Source: Centropus unirufus
Lineage: Eukaryota; Chordata; Aves; Cuculiformes; Centropidae
Assembly: GCA_013397695.1 (NCBI GenBank)
Contig: VYZI01000118.1
Coordinates: forward strand, 2,249,816 to 2,313,815
Direction of reading: 5' to 3'
Length of the DNA: 64,000 nt
The position numbers and the translations under genes are program-made. Shown here in pieces: positions 1 to 11,612 of this stretch; position 1 is the first letter of the stretch; each line of letters starts with the position of its first letter. The notes under the pieces are model-generated. The model had not been told where the DNA came from, made no database searches, and saw only the letters and a program-made list of their open reading frames with translations.

Positions 1-919
1 CAGAAGCACTTGCTTTATAGTATAACAAATGGCTGGGGAAGGCTGGCACCGTCAGCTTTTGGGCAGGGCTTAATATTGCACTTACAAGTGGGAAAATCAG
101 AGTTGTGCTAGACCCAGGGGCTTTGGAAGAGGGCACGGGGAGGCTGACATTCCGTGGTAAGGGGCAACAGTGGGATATAGTCAAAAGTCTGTTACAGAAG
201 GTTACGATCCTACTTTTGAATAGATATATAATTTGATTCAAGAGAAAGTTTTTCTGGTAATCGAGAAGCAAAATAAAGTGTGCTGGAACAAAAGCATTTG
301 TAGGAAGGTTTTGCAGTGTGACCCAGCTTTTGACTCCACCAAGGGCCAAGTGATGTTAGTAAGTTGCTGTTTCTCTTGAGGGTTGTCACAGGTGTAAGCT
401 GTGAGACGAGATTGCTTCTTCCAAACAATAGCGTGGCACAGCCATGTCATTCCATCCTTTTTTCACTAACATCTTTTCAGATTCTGATGTTTTGGATCAT
501 CGTAATAATAGACTTTTTAACTGATGTATTACTATCTGTGAAATTCCACAGGTTTTCTCCGAGTTTTTCAGGTACTTGATTCCTCAAGAGGTTGTGCGTT
601 GCTATTGCTGTCCCAACTGGCAAGTGGCTGGGTCTCCAGAGTGGATTGGAGCTGGAGAACTTGGGGACTGGGAAACAATGAGGGTGCTAAAGAGCCAGAA
701 AAATATCCTTCTCGTCTAGCAAAGAAAATCCATCGTAACACCACAGACTTTTTGGGGTCAGCCACATGTGCACACGTGTAAAATTTATTTTGTTTTCTTA
801 ATCTCAGAGGAAGGCATTGCAGACTCTTAATCTGGATAGAATTTTCTTATTTTCTCCTGTCTCCCTTAGAGCTGTGTCCAAGGACGTGTTGAGAGTTGTA
901 TTGCTGGTTAGGCAATGGA

Positions 920-934
920 TAATAATAATAATAT
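920..934. repeat. Short AAT trinucleotide microsatellite
   Basis: About four tandem AAT units end in ATATT. Simple sequence with no associated gene. Confidence 0.7.
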
Positions 935-1654
935 TAACAGGGCGTCTGAATGCTTGCTTCTATTATCGAAGGAAATTTTGGTGACTGGTTTTTCAACAAA
1001 GCATTTGTTGTGGTGTAATGAAGTGAGTGAGAATACCTCGTGGTGTGGTGACCCTCCTTGATAAGGATGGCTTTTACAAGCGTTGTTTTCCCTGGTGTCA
1101 GGTGATCGTTCCTTGAAGGCTGCTCATTCTGAGGGAGAGGACTTATAAACAAGACAGTGTTTGATTTTGTCCTTTTATTGCCTTGCTGCTGTTGTAGGTG
1201 GGCATCTGCTTCTGCACCAAGCTGGTCATCCCCCTCAGAGCTCTTGGGTCAAGAGCAAGAGCTCTGTTCCTTCAGCAGGTTTTGAGTTGCCAGCCTGTTC
1301 TCTTGGGAGCTCTGGGGAAAACAAGTGATATCGTTCAGTGCTCCAGGTCTTGTCCCAGCAGGGTTTGGCAAGAGGAGGTGTGGACACGCACCGTGTGGTG
1401 TGTGGCTGCTGTGCAGCTGCAGGGTCAGGCTTTGCCCCGGGACCAGCTCCGTGTGCTGTGCCACGGGAGCTGGGGGCAGAGGGGAGGAGCCTCGGGCACC
1501 ATCCTGGAGTGCTGTGGCAGGACACCGAGTCCTCCTCAGGCCTGAGGTGGACGTGTCTAATCCTTGTATGGTGGCAACCTCACAAAAGACTGAAAGGATT
1601 TTAATGTTGAAAAGCCAAATTTTATCTAAGTACTAGAAATCTTGCTTTAATAGA

Positions 1655-1745
1655 GAAAATACCAAATAAAAAAATAAGAAGGTAAAATAAGAAAAAAAAA
1701 ATCTTTTTTTTTTTTTTCCTAAAAAAGAAAATAAGAAGTAGGGGA
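1655..1745. repeat. A-rich/T-rich low-complexity tract with A10/T14 inverted repeat
   Basis: An A-run of 10, a TC step and a T-run of 14 sit back to back, able to fold as a hairpin. They are flanked on both sides by similar AATAAGAAG-type A-rich sequence, so the whole block is simple repeat. No gene is associated with it. Confidence 0.75.
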
Positions 1746-4700
1746 AACAAAATGGAAATAAGGTGGTGTGCAACTGTCCTGTTGCCCCCTCTGTCAGTCG
1801 CTGAGTGGCCCCGAGTGTCCGTCACAGGTTCAGTGCTGTCTCAGACCAGCTGTACCCTGGAGCCATCTCTGGGGACACCCTCCGTGCCCCCCGAGGTGGG
1901 ATGGGGCGCAGTGGGGCTTTCCCCCTGCCCCCAAGGCTGCTGCATGGCACAGCCCCGCTCTTAAGGGATTGCATGTAATTAGAAGCCAGAAACCCAACAC
2001 TGCTGTAGACACTACAGAGCTTACCTGGGGAGACCCAGTTGGGTCCCCACCCCCTGCTGCGTGGGGCGGAGCAGAAGCCCCCCCAGTGCCACCGAGGCCT
2101 CTCCCCAGAGCCTTGTGCTCCCGGAGGGGCTCTTTGAGGGGACGAGGGGCGGCAGCTCCGGCTGGGAGCCTGTCTGCAGGGGCAGCGGGTGGGCTGCCCG
2201 TACAGCGCTCCCGGTTGGGATGCCGTCCCTCCTGCCTGCTGTGCCTGGCTGCAGCGCTCGGGAGTCGCTGCTGGAAGGGTCTGTGGTTTCTGCCCCACAC
2301 GGCTCTTCGTTTGCTCGAGTGGGTTCAGCCTCTGGAGCAGGATCAGCGCTGGGAGAGCATCAGAAGCCACTGCGTGCTCTCAGCGGAGCTGCGGCCCACG
2401 CCAGCGTTGGCGCAGTGGAAGCACTGCTGAAACGTGTGTCCTTTTCCTCACAGTGCAGACTGGAATTCAGCTGTCTGAGGTGGCCAAGGCTCTGTTTCCC
2501 CTGGGTTCTCTGCCAGCGTTAGCTCCTGGCGCTGGCCTGGCGCTCCGCAGTGCTGTAAGGCCAGGCCTTGTTCTGGGACGTGTTCGTGCCCTCAAACTTG
2601 CTCTTTTTTGGCCTGCTTTAAAGTCGCAACAACAACAAGTTCTATCAATGATATTTTCCTCTCCCCATGTACCTGTTGGTTAAATGTATTAGAACTTCCT
2701 CGGGCACCCACAGAACTCTCCTAATTTCATATTTAACAAACTTCTTCCAGTGGCAAAGGGGGGAGCTCCTGTGAATGTGGTGATGTGGAAAGGCTCCTTC
2801 CATGGTGTATGCCTCCTCTTGAGCACCTCTCGCTTCTTTGTCGGGAGCTTCTGTTGCTGCTCAGTAGTGCCATTTCATCACCAGGCAGAGAGAAAATAAA
2901 TCAAAGCTCTTGACGCATTCTTTTTTAGTTACCCCAACACCCAACTGGGCTGTTCAGCGTGTATTGTACGGCATTTGCACAGCTTCTGCTTCTGTGACCC
3001 GCTAGGACAGAGCCTGCTTGTGCTTAACAAGAGTCTCTTTCATGCTTTGTGGATCTCTCCAGGCCACAGCAGGGCACAAAATAATCCCTTTTGTATTTGG
3101 TACTTTCACAGTACTTTTCTAGTGAAGATGAAATAACCTTTCTGAATGAAAATTACAATATCATTTCCATAAGCTTGGTTTTGATACAAGGGAATTCTGT
3201 CATTGTTCCTGCATTTTATAGAATGAAAAACAGCTTTGTTTCCCAGCGAATACCAAGATTTTGATATTAAAATGTGTAAGGAAAGATGTGTACGTTTTTT
3301 AATTCTGTATGAAAGAAGTGCCTCTGGTAATGTCGGGTAAGACTTGCACAGTGTCCTTGAATCAAAACTTAGAAATATGAATTCATTTTCGAGTTCAAAG
3401 AGGCCAGAGTTTTGTGGAAGTTGATATGCAAATCTTAGCGCGTCACCTTATTTTTAGTTCTAATGTAAAATGAAAGATCAGTGTTTCAGAAAACTTGTTT
3501 ATAGGCTACAATCTGCTTTGCACACGTGAAATTTCAGTCTGTGTATGCTATGTATGTTCTGTTTTGTTTTAGTTCCAGAAATGTATTTCTGACAAATACA
3601 CTGTCCATGAAAAGTCAGAGAAAGTACCTTTTGCCTGTTTTACCCATCTACTCCAAGTTCCACCCAGTGAAATAGGTTGAACTGGATTTGAAGGCGTTTT
3701 TTGCAACTGCTTGATAAAACGGTATTGATTGTTTTTTCTGCTCTCCAAAACATTTATCCTCATACATACAGTGGCTTGTACCAGCAGAGTGTGGGGTGAA
3801 TTGTCAGTAAGAGGCTTCTCGACAAAAGTACAATTTTGGGTAGCAGCGGGACCTGCTCGCCCCGTTGTGCACAGGCTCCTGGCCAGCGCCCGCGGGGGTC
3901 ATTGCGTGCCCTTGGTTGAGTGCCCAGCTGTGGGTGGGGACGGTTGCGTGCTCAGTTGCCATCGTCCTGCTCTGTAAGGCACCCCGAGCCCTGCGGGCTG
4001 GCCCCGTGCCCCGTGAGGTGGCGTCTGGGCTGGGGCTGCAGCTGAGCGGAGGCCTGGGATGCCCACGCTGACCCAGTCGGCTGGGTCTGGTCGCGGGGTG
4101 CAGGAGCCACGACCGCGTACCACGAGGCTTGATCTGCTGGTGGGAGACAAAAGGACCAGGTGTGAGTTTGGAATGTAACGGTTTGATGTTTGGTCACATC
4201 CATTTGCTTCCTTTTTACAGAAGAAAGCGCGGCTTGCAGAGTCTCGTGTGCCGTGCCCGGCTGTCCTGGTCCGCTCTCCGGGCTGGGCGGGCAGAGGTGG
4301 GGCTCTGTGTTCCACTCGTCCAGGGTTGCTGGTGAGGGGTTTCCCCAGCCCTCTTTGTGTTACCCTCCCCGCGTGCCTTGGCTGCCGTGGGAGATGGGAT
4401 GGTTTGGCTCGGCAGGCTTTTTCTTGTGGTATGTGCACATGTTTTTCCTGCTCAGGTTCTGAAGTCTTCAGTGGGTTTTGTGGGGAAAATGCTCCATACA
4501 AAGCCAACTGAAGCAAAAAAATAGTTTCCCAGTTCTTGTTAGTTATGCCTATTCCTCCAAAACTTAATGATCTTAAACCCAAGTTGAGATTAAGTGCTTA
4601 TGCATGTGTGTGCACACTCGTGGCTCTGCCGGAGTGTTATTTATAGCTGCACAGAGCAGATGACTGCTGAAAAAAACCGGAATAATCAGCGTGTTGTGGA

Positions 4701-7700
4701 TGCTGGGCACATGGGTCTGTGCCTTTCTGTACAAGTATTAATCTATATCATGTTGTGTGGCGCAGCAGCCTGCCCGCTTGTCAGTGCTAGCCAGGCAGGA
4801 GACCGTGAGGTGAGCATTCAGTACCCGGCTTAGCTCTCCCTGTGCTTTGCTTGCCCGGGTCCCTTGGTGCTGTGTTAGTGTTGCGCCCTGGTGTGGCTCT
4901 GGACTGGCAAGAGTCTTACGAGCCATCCAGCTCCGTGGTGATGTTGGTATGCATCAAAGTCACAACACAGTGAACTAATAGTTGGGCAATAAGCCATAAC
5001 TGTTATTTTAGTACCAAATACTGTCCTGAGCTAAGACAGGAGAGGGGCAGTAAATGCTTTTATGGTACTATCAGGTATGTTGGCTGGGCCCAGTTCGTGA
5101 TCCTGAGGGAGGCGGGAAGTGTGTCTGCCCACCCTGTGTGGTGGATCAAAGTCCAGCAGGTGCCTGTGCTGAGGAAGCTGCTTTCTGCCCTGCATGCTGC
5201 CTTTCCCCTTGAGCAGTGCCTGCAGGGAACAGCGCGTGGCAGGTTTTGACGCTGAGATTCTGAACACATCACCAGAAAGACCGACTTCTCTACCCAGGGG
5301 CTGCCCATCTTTTTGGTCAAAGTCTTTTGATACTCTAAATGTGTTGCTGCCTTTGCTCAGTTTGTGTTGTCTTTCCTTTGAAATCCAAGGACTATTGGTA
5401 CTGCAAGGACTTACTCTGTTTGCTTGTTTTCCTGCAAAATCCATTTCTTGTTACCTGTGGCTTTTATTCTGCCTGGACTTGTGTGCATTAACACGTGCTG
5501 TTGTCTCAGATGCTGCTGAGATCGGGTGTAGTGGAGCAGTGTGATGGATCCGTGGTGCTGCAGTGGGAGCAGCGTATGATCTGGGAGGTGAGTGCTGCCG
5601 ACTCCTCTTTCAGGGAGGGAGAGGGGTGTGAAGATTGACAGGAGAACTCATAGTTCTAACAAAGTGGCTGTTACGGGAGGGTTGTTCTGGAAACGCTTTT
5701 GATGCTGCTGAGCAGTGGAAGCCTGCAAGGTCAGGAAAAGACTGGCAGCAGGATTTTAGGATTTGAGGAGCTGTCAGTCTTTAAGCCTTATGTTGCTGAT
5801 TACTGCTGGCTGCCTCTGCAAGCTTCTGGGAGCCCTTTAGTCATTGTTGGGCTGGAGTTTGAAAGCCCAGGCTTTCTTGGGTCAGTGGCATTTTCAAAGA
5901 GAGGTGAGATTGTTTTCTTGTGAATAAGGTGCTACCAGGAAACAGGGCCTCCAAGTCCAAGCTGGTGGCTGTAAAATACGGAATTTTGCAGTGAAAATAT
6001 TTGTGTATATCTGGCGGTTGGATCAAATACTGAATTGAGAGCCGTGGTGAAGATCTGGAAAGGGAGTTCCTGGCAGCAGGAGGCTGGCTGAGCGCTCGCT
6101 GCGTTCGCATCAGAACGTCCCGTTTCTCCGTATGGTTGGCAGCTGCCCTGCTTCTGTTTGTTGTGGTTCCTGTGTCACACAGGATTGACTGGTGATGTTT
6201 AACTGCTTCTGAGCGCTTGCATAATGTTTGAAGCTGCTGTGTTTTCCTCGTTGATCTGAACTGCACCAAGTTCCGTATAGAAGAGCTAGTGTCACCCCCC
6301 CACCTGCGCTCCTTGTGAAAGCCAGCGCCGAGCCCAGGGGCAGGTAGCCTCTTCTTAAATACAGGCTTGGGACAATAAACTTAGATTTCATGTAGGGAGT
6401 AATATGAAACTTTAGGATCAAACTTCACCAATCCAGGTGTGTTACGATGCAGGCATTTACCTTCATGGAGAGCGCTCTCGAGGAGCTGGGCAGGTGTGGA
6501 GGGGACATCTGAAGGGAGTGCAGATTGTTCTGAAACGGCTGGAATTTACTTCAGGCTGGGTAGGCTTTTTTCATTTTGTGTGTGTTCTTTCCCTCTTCAT
6601 CTGCCAGAGAAGACTTGTGAAGAGAACCGGTTGTTTGGGCTGTGATACAAAACTGGAGGCAGCTGCTTCTGAAGGATTTTGGAAGTAGGAGATAAAGCTG
6701 TGGGCTCTCCTGCCTCTGCTCTCCAGAACCTCCTCAGCCGATGTGTGAGGTCAGGGGTTATTAATACCATGTTCTGATATGAGGAAACGTTTTATCTGGG
6801 GAGTGAAGTGTGTTTTGGCAATAAGCCCCACACAAAGTAAATAATGTGGCCTTTGCATCTCTGGTTCTGACCTCATCTCCCATTGTTTGTCTCCGAACAG
6901 AAGCCCTTTATTGTTTGATTATCCCACACTGTGTTCTCAGAGATTGCAGTCTCTAACAAGAGATGCTTTCTCCAGAAACTTCTAGATCATATTGCAGGTA
7001 AAGTTGTTTTCAATCAGAAAAGGCTGTAAAGCTGGCTTTAGATATTTAGAGTTATGTTGTTGGCGTATTTATTTATTTTAGCTGTAATTTGCCTTTAAAC
7101 AGTTGTCATGTTGTATTAGACCTCCTTACGGATGGGGTTTAATAGCTTCTTGTGTTTCTTTTTTAGTAGCAAACAGGATACTTTGGGTCCTCTTAACTGT
7201 GTTACGATGCTCTGGACACAGCCACCCTATGATTCTTTCAGTATGGGATAAATCACATATTTCCCACTATTTTGAACAAACATCTGTGTCACAGGTTTTC
7301 ATGGAAAACAGGTCTTTATTGGTTGAAGTCTGTCTCCCAGGAAGGGCTGCAAAAATGCCTGCTAAGACTTTGTAACCCTGGAGAGAAGCACCTGCAGGTA
7401 CTTGGGAAGGAGCAGAGAAATGCCCCTTGGGCTCGAGCAGATGGAAGTTTCCAGGTCTCCACCACCCCGATCCTCCTGCAGTTTAAAGCCAATGGTGTTC
7501 TGCTGCTATTTTACTGTGAGAGATGCGCTTTAAATAGATCTGGCTGACTGTCAGGCTTAAAATCAAATGATTCGGATTAGGTAAGTGTTCACAAGATTTC
7601 TTTGCGCTGTGTTAAGAGGCAGTCCAGTGTAGTGTCATGGAACACGCAAGCCTTTTGGATGGAGAAGGGGGAGAGCTGCTTGCTGTGGAGAAACCTTTGT

Positions 7701-7984
7701 GCAGTACGAAGCTGTGCTTGCGCCCAGCAGCTTGCAGAGTCACTGCGGGATGTTTCTGCAGAACATGGTCCCTCCACACCCCTTGTTCCTCTGAGCAGTT
7801 AAGAGGAACACAGAGTGGGTTTGGTTTGGCTTGATTTTTCATGGGTTATTTGTTAGTTTGAAAAGTTACTGTAAGAACACATTCTTTATTCATAAAATAA
7901 CTTGTTCTAAAAACACATGCACCTGCATTTACTTTGTTTGGTGCTTTGAAAGCTTGTTCAGAAATAAAAGTAATGAAAAATTCT

Positions 7985-8020
7985 GGAGCTCTGCTCTTAA
8001 ATGTCACACTATGATAAGTA
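7985..8020 (+). repeat. Copy 1 of a diverged 36-bp repeat pair
   Basis: This 36-bp segment matches 9,378-9,414 with three transitions and one single-base indel. The shared core is CTCTGCTCTTARATGTCACA. The differences are A/G, A/G and T/C, two of them making TG/CG pairs, as expected from CpG decay. Origin unknown. Confidence 0.7.
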
Positions 8021-8585
8021 CCGAGTTGGTGGCAGCCATAGCAGGTGCTCAAAGGAAGCATCTCCTTTCCTAAACGGGCTCTGGATTCGGCCATGGTCTG
8101 AGCTGATTCATCAGGCAGCAGCCCAGACCCCTGGCGAGATTTGAGACTGGAGTAAGAGGGGAGTGTTACAAAGTTGTTTTTCCCCTTAAAATGAAGAGTG
8201 GTAGTGGGAGGTCAGCAGAGAATGAAGGCTGGAGCTTGTTCTGCCTTGCTGCTGTTGGCTTGGCGAGTGACTGTGAGAATGAGCAGGGACTGGAACTCTT
8301 CCATGGCTCCTGTCCTGTGGAGCGCCTGCTCCGCTGTCCCAGGGGTAGACACGAGGTGCTGCAGGACAGGATTAGGTGCTGAGCCACGGCCAGCTCTGCT
8401 CTGGGGCTGCGCTCCTAGAGATGTGGTGGGAATGCTGCCCCATGCCCTTCTCTTGCCTGCTGAGCTCGGAGGCTTTGTGGCTCAGAGCCCTCCTTCCTTC
8501 CCAAAGAAAGCTGTTGGCCAACAGCATGGATTCAAGGGAAGAGCTAGAATGTTGGATCTCCCTTTTCAATTTAAATATTTTCTAG

Positions 8586-8603
8586 TATATATATTTATAT
8601 ATT
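8586..8603. repeat. TA-rich simple sequence
   Basis: A run of TATATAT-type dinucleotides with one interruption. Nothing else is associated with it. Confidence 0.6.
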
Positions 8604-9225
8604 GCTTACTCTTCGTTACAACATTTGTATGGTGTTATAAGGCTCTGCAACTCTTCAGGGATACAGTTACCTGTTTTGATCACACTGGCTGGATTAATTT
8701 TATGCCTTGTTCCAGCGAATAGTGCTCTCAGCAGGATAAACAAAATTCAAATAGCTTAAAAGTTTGGGCTTTTTGCCTCAGTTCTTTGTGCCTCTAAGAT
8801 AATGATTTGAGTAGTGAACCAAGAACATCATTTACGCTTTTGCATCCACCTATTTTGGTCATATTTCGGTGTCAGTAGGACTGCCAGCAATGAGAGCCCT
8901 GTCTCCCTCTTCCCTTAGATTGCTGCCACTTGATTAGCAATTGTGTTGGATTTCAGGTGTGGGAGGGTGAGCTTTTTTCTACTGATCATTTGCCAGTGGC
9001 AGTGGAAGAAAAGTGGGGTGCTTTAATAATGATGGTTGGTTCTTACAAAAGATTTTTTTTCTGCTTGCTTTTTGTAACCTTTTCTATAGTGGAGCAGGAA
9101 CTAAGGGGGCCTGCAAGTGATTGTACAAACGGTGTCTGACGCTTCAGGTTACTTAGGATTCCAATTTTTAGCTGTTTGGTGGCTTCACTCAGTTTTTAGA
9201 GGTTGGCAGAGTGTGAAGCTGCCAT

Positions 9226-9380
9226 TTGTCTGGAGATCTGGTTTCGTCGTACCCGCAGAGCGTTCCACTTGTCCTGGCCTCTGCGGGACGACAGAGCGGG
9301 CCGAGCAGCCTGAGCGCGCGGGAGCCAGCTCGCCTGTGGCTGCTCAGCCTGGGCAGGCAGGAGCCTTGCACGGTGGTGGA
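9226..9380. promoter_or_regulatory. Small CpG-dense patch, possible regulatory element or alternative TSS
   Basis: By eye about 14 CpGs fall in roughly 140 bp at about 66% GC, close to the number expected without CpG depletion. The surrounding DNA is CpG-poor. It lies about 2 kb upstream of the first coding exon of USP54. CpG retention can mark an unmethylated regulatory site. I see no TATA box and no convincing exon, so function is only a possibility. Confidence 0.25.
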
Positions 9381-9414
9381 GGCTCTGCTCTTAGATGTCA
9401 CACTGCGATAAGTA
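9378..9414 (+). repeat. Copy 2 of the diverged 36-bp repeat pair
   Basis: Partner of 7,985-8,020, in direct orientation about 1.4 kb away. Similarity after the core fades but may continue weakly, since both copies are followed by CAAAG...GGAAGC-like sequence. That suggests an old interspersed or local duplicate rather than a chance match. Confidence 0.7.
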
Positions 9415-11440
9415 GAGGCTCACTACGGGATTGAGCAAAGAGAGGAAGCTGAGGCTGGAGTTGCTTCGGAATGGGCCCTGCTCGCGTTCAGCACTCGGGA
9501 ATGCAGGGGACACGGGGATGGTCTGCAGGCGTGCGAGCACGTCTCAAAGTGCACGGCACGCGGGCAGCAGAGGAGAACATTCACTGTGGGGGGCGATTTG
9601 CCTGGCTTCCAGCAACGCTGAGACTGGTAATGTTTGCGCAGGGAGTTTAATCGAAGTACAAGCAGCATGGGAGGGAACGGCTTAGGCTGCTGCGGCACGT
9701 TCGCAGGGGCTGAGGGAGTTCTCCCCGTGTTTTCACAGGAGGTGAAGAATTTGTAATTGCCTGGAAGGTGAAAACTGTGTCTGCAGACACCCAGGATATC
9801 TTTTAAGGAATTCTTCTTGTAGTTAATTTTTGCTGATGCACCAGCTCTGTGCCTGTTGATGTTTGTTGTGACTCCGTGCTGCAATTCCTACTGCAGCACA
9901 TGTGCAGCAGTCATCCCAGGTGTATTCAGGTGTGATCAGGAGTACCAAAGCTGGGGCAATCCTGAAGGTCATGGAGAAGGGCCCTGGAAAATAGTATCCA
10001 GTTGTCTTTAAAGTAAATGCAGGTGGGCTGCACCTGCTAGAACTTTAGAAAATGTTTTGCCATTAACCTAGTAGTAAGTGTTTTGAGGAATTTCTCAAGT
10101 AAAAGTAATTTCAGATTTCCTTTGAGGTGAGGGAAAAGTGGATTTTTGTGGCGGGAAGCAGTTTTTGTCAAATGACTCTTTCAGCTCTTTCGGAAGCATC
10201 AGTGTCTTCTGGAAGGCTTTGTATATCCTGTGTGCCTAGATGAAGCAGTATTTTTATAGACACATATTTAGTTTCTATCAGAAATGTGGAGGCTGTTTTG
10301 TTCTGAAGAGAGCCCTGTGCCTCTGTGGCCTTCCAAGTCTGGGCCAGAATCCCAGTTCTGGGGTGGACAGTGTCCTAGTGTGGATGCGCACAGATCCTCG
10401 TGCTCCTCTGTGAATGACTGAGAGATCGTAAAGACATTGAACAAACACTGAAGGGTTGTGCAGGATGCATATGAAAACTGCCATGGAGTTCAGGAGTGGT
10501 GTGGTTCTGGTTTTTTCACCTAACTTCCTTATTAACCCAATGGGCTCCAGCTCTCTCTGACACGCTTGTCTTGAAATTCTGTCTTCTTTGCCCTGTTATT
10601 TATTTCTTGGGTGGAGGAAGTTCTGTGCTTTTCACTTTGTCTCAGAAGGTTCAGTGGATTGTGGGAGGTGAGGCAATGCTGGTCTTGGCAGAGCACCACA
10701 AAACCAAGAGTAATTAAATGACGCAAGCCTTCGATTATTTTTCTCTCTCAAGCTTTCTGGCACGGCTGGGCATTCCGATTGCAAAAGGAGTTTCAGGAGG
10801 AGAAACTTCTGAAGATCGCACGCAGAATCAGAAGAGCTGCACCAGAGACTACGTGCTGCTTTAAAGCTCTTCACTCTCGCGTCCTGGGGTTGCTGCTTTT
10901 TCCCCTCTGAGGATAATGTCTCTTTCATCACCTGAGACAGACCTAACAGGAACAGAGCTGCCAAGGTTTTATTTTGGGTTTGATTTCTCTGCTCCCTCAC
11001 TAATTGGATGTTTCCCATCTTCTGCCGGAGGATTATAAAAAGGTTAGAGAAGCTGGAGGTTTGGGGTGTGGGAGGTGGCTGCTGTCTGTCTCCTCAATTC
11101 TGGGACCTCTGTGATTTGCAATTTGTTCCTTGAAGCCTCTGCCTGTTTGGAGAAGCAGCACAACAGATGAACTTGCGCTAGCATGGATTCCTTCTCTTCG
11201 CAAACTTCGTCTGTGGCTGCTTGTGAAAGGGGCTTTTGCCTACATAAGCATCAAATGAGGAATGGCATCCTGGGCTGGGTTTGAAAGAAACAAACTGCTT
11301 GTGTCCTGATAAAAGGATAAATTCTGTTTAAACTGTAACTTAAGGAAGATTTCGTGCTGTTCCAGTTTTGCATTTTGGGGAAGGGAAGGAAAGGAAAGGA
11401 AGAGGCTGATTAAGCCAAGTCCTCCACCACCCTAAGTCTG

Positions 11441-11465
11441 CGTATTCTGCAGCTGAAACTGGAAG
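11441..11465 (+). promoter_or_regulatory. USP54: Splice acceptor and 5' UTR part of the first coding exon
   Basis: TCTGCGTATTCTGCAG ends at 11,452. The exon would then carry a 13-nt leader, CTGAAACTGGAAG, directly before the ATG at 11,466. This implies at least one upstream noncoding exon. The pyrimidine tract is modest, so this is the best candidate acceptor rather than a proven one. Confidence 0.65.
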
Positions 11466-11612
11466 ATGTCTTGGAAAAGAAATTACTTTTCTGTGGGCCG
11501 GGGGAGCGTACAGGGCATGTTAACTCCACGCAGCACCACCTCAATAGCTCCCAGTAAAGGTCTCAGCAACGAACCAGGACAGAACAGCTGCTTCCTGAAC
11601 AGTGCACTGCAG
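11466..11612 (+). CDS. USP54: USP54 coding exon 1 (residues 1-49): start and catalytic Cys box
   Basis: Starts at an ATG with A at -3 and encodes the conserved USP54 N terminus MSWKRNYFS. The exon closes with the USP Cys box [12 protein letters not shown], where C42 is the nucleophile. The donor is CAG|GTAAGA at 11,613, leaving phase 0. The 147 nt give exactly 49 codons. Confidence 0.97.

Larger units (their letters stand above)
1..11452. other. Noncoding 5' flank / presumed 5' noncoding intron of USP54
   Basis: No open frame here looks like a conserved exon, and no ORF resembles a family I know. The stretch ends at a good splice acceptor just before the USP54 start codon, so most of it is probably intron between a noncoding first exon and the first coding exon. 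The first exon itself was not located. Composition alternates between AT-rich DNA and GC-rich patches (about 2,040-2,440, 3,850-4,110 and 9,226-9,380). Whether the USP54 transcription start lies inside the window cannot be told from sequence alone. Confidence 0.5.

Noticed and set aside
2040..2440. GC-rich stretch as a possible CpG-island promoter of USP54
   Set aside because: GC is high but CpG appears roughly half of expectation by eye, and no exon with a donor could be tied to the acceptor at 11,452.
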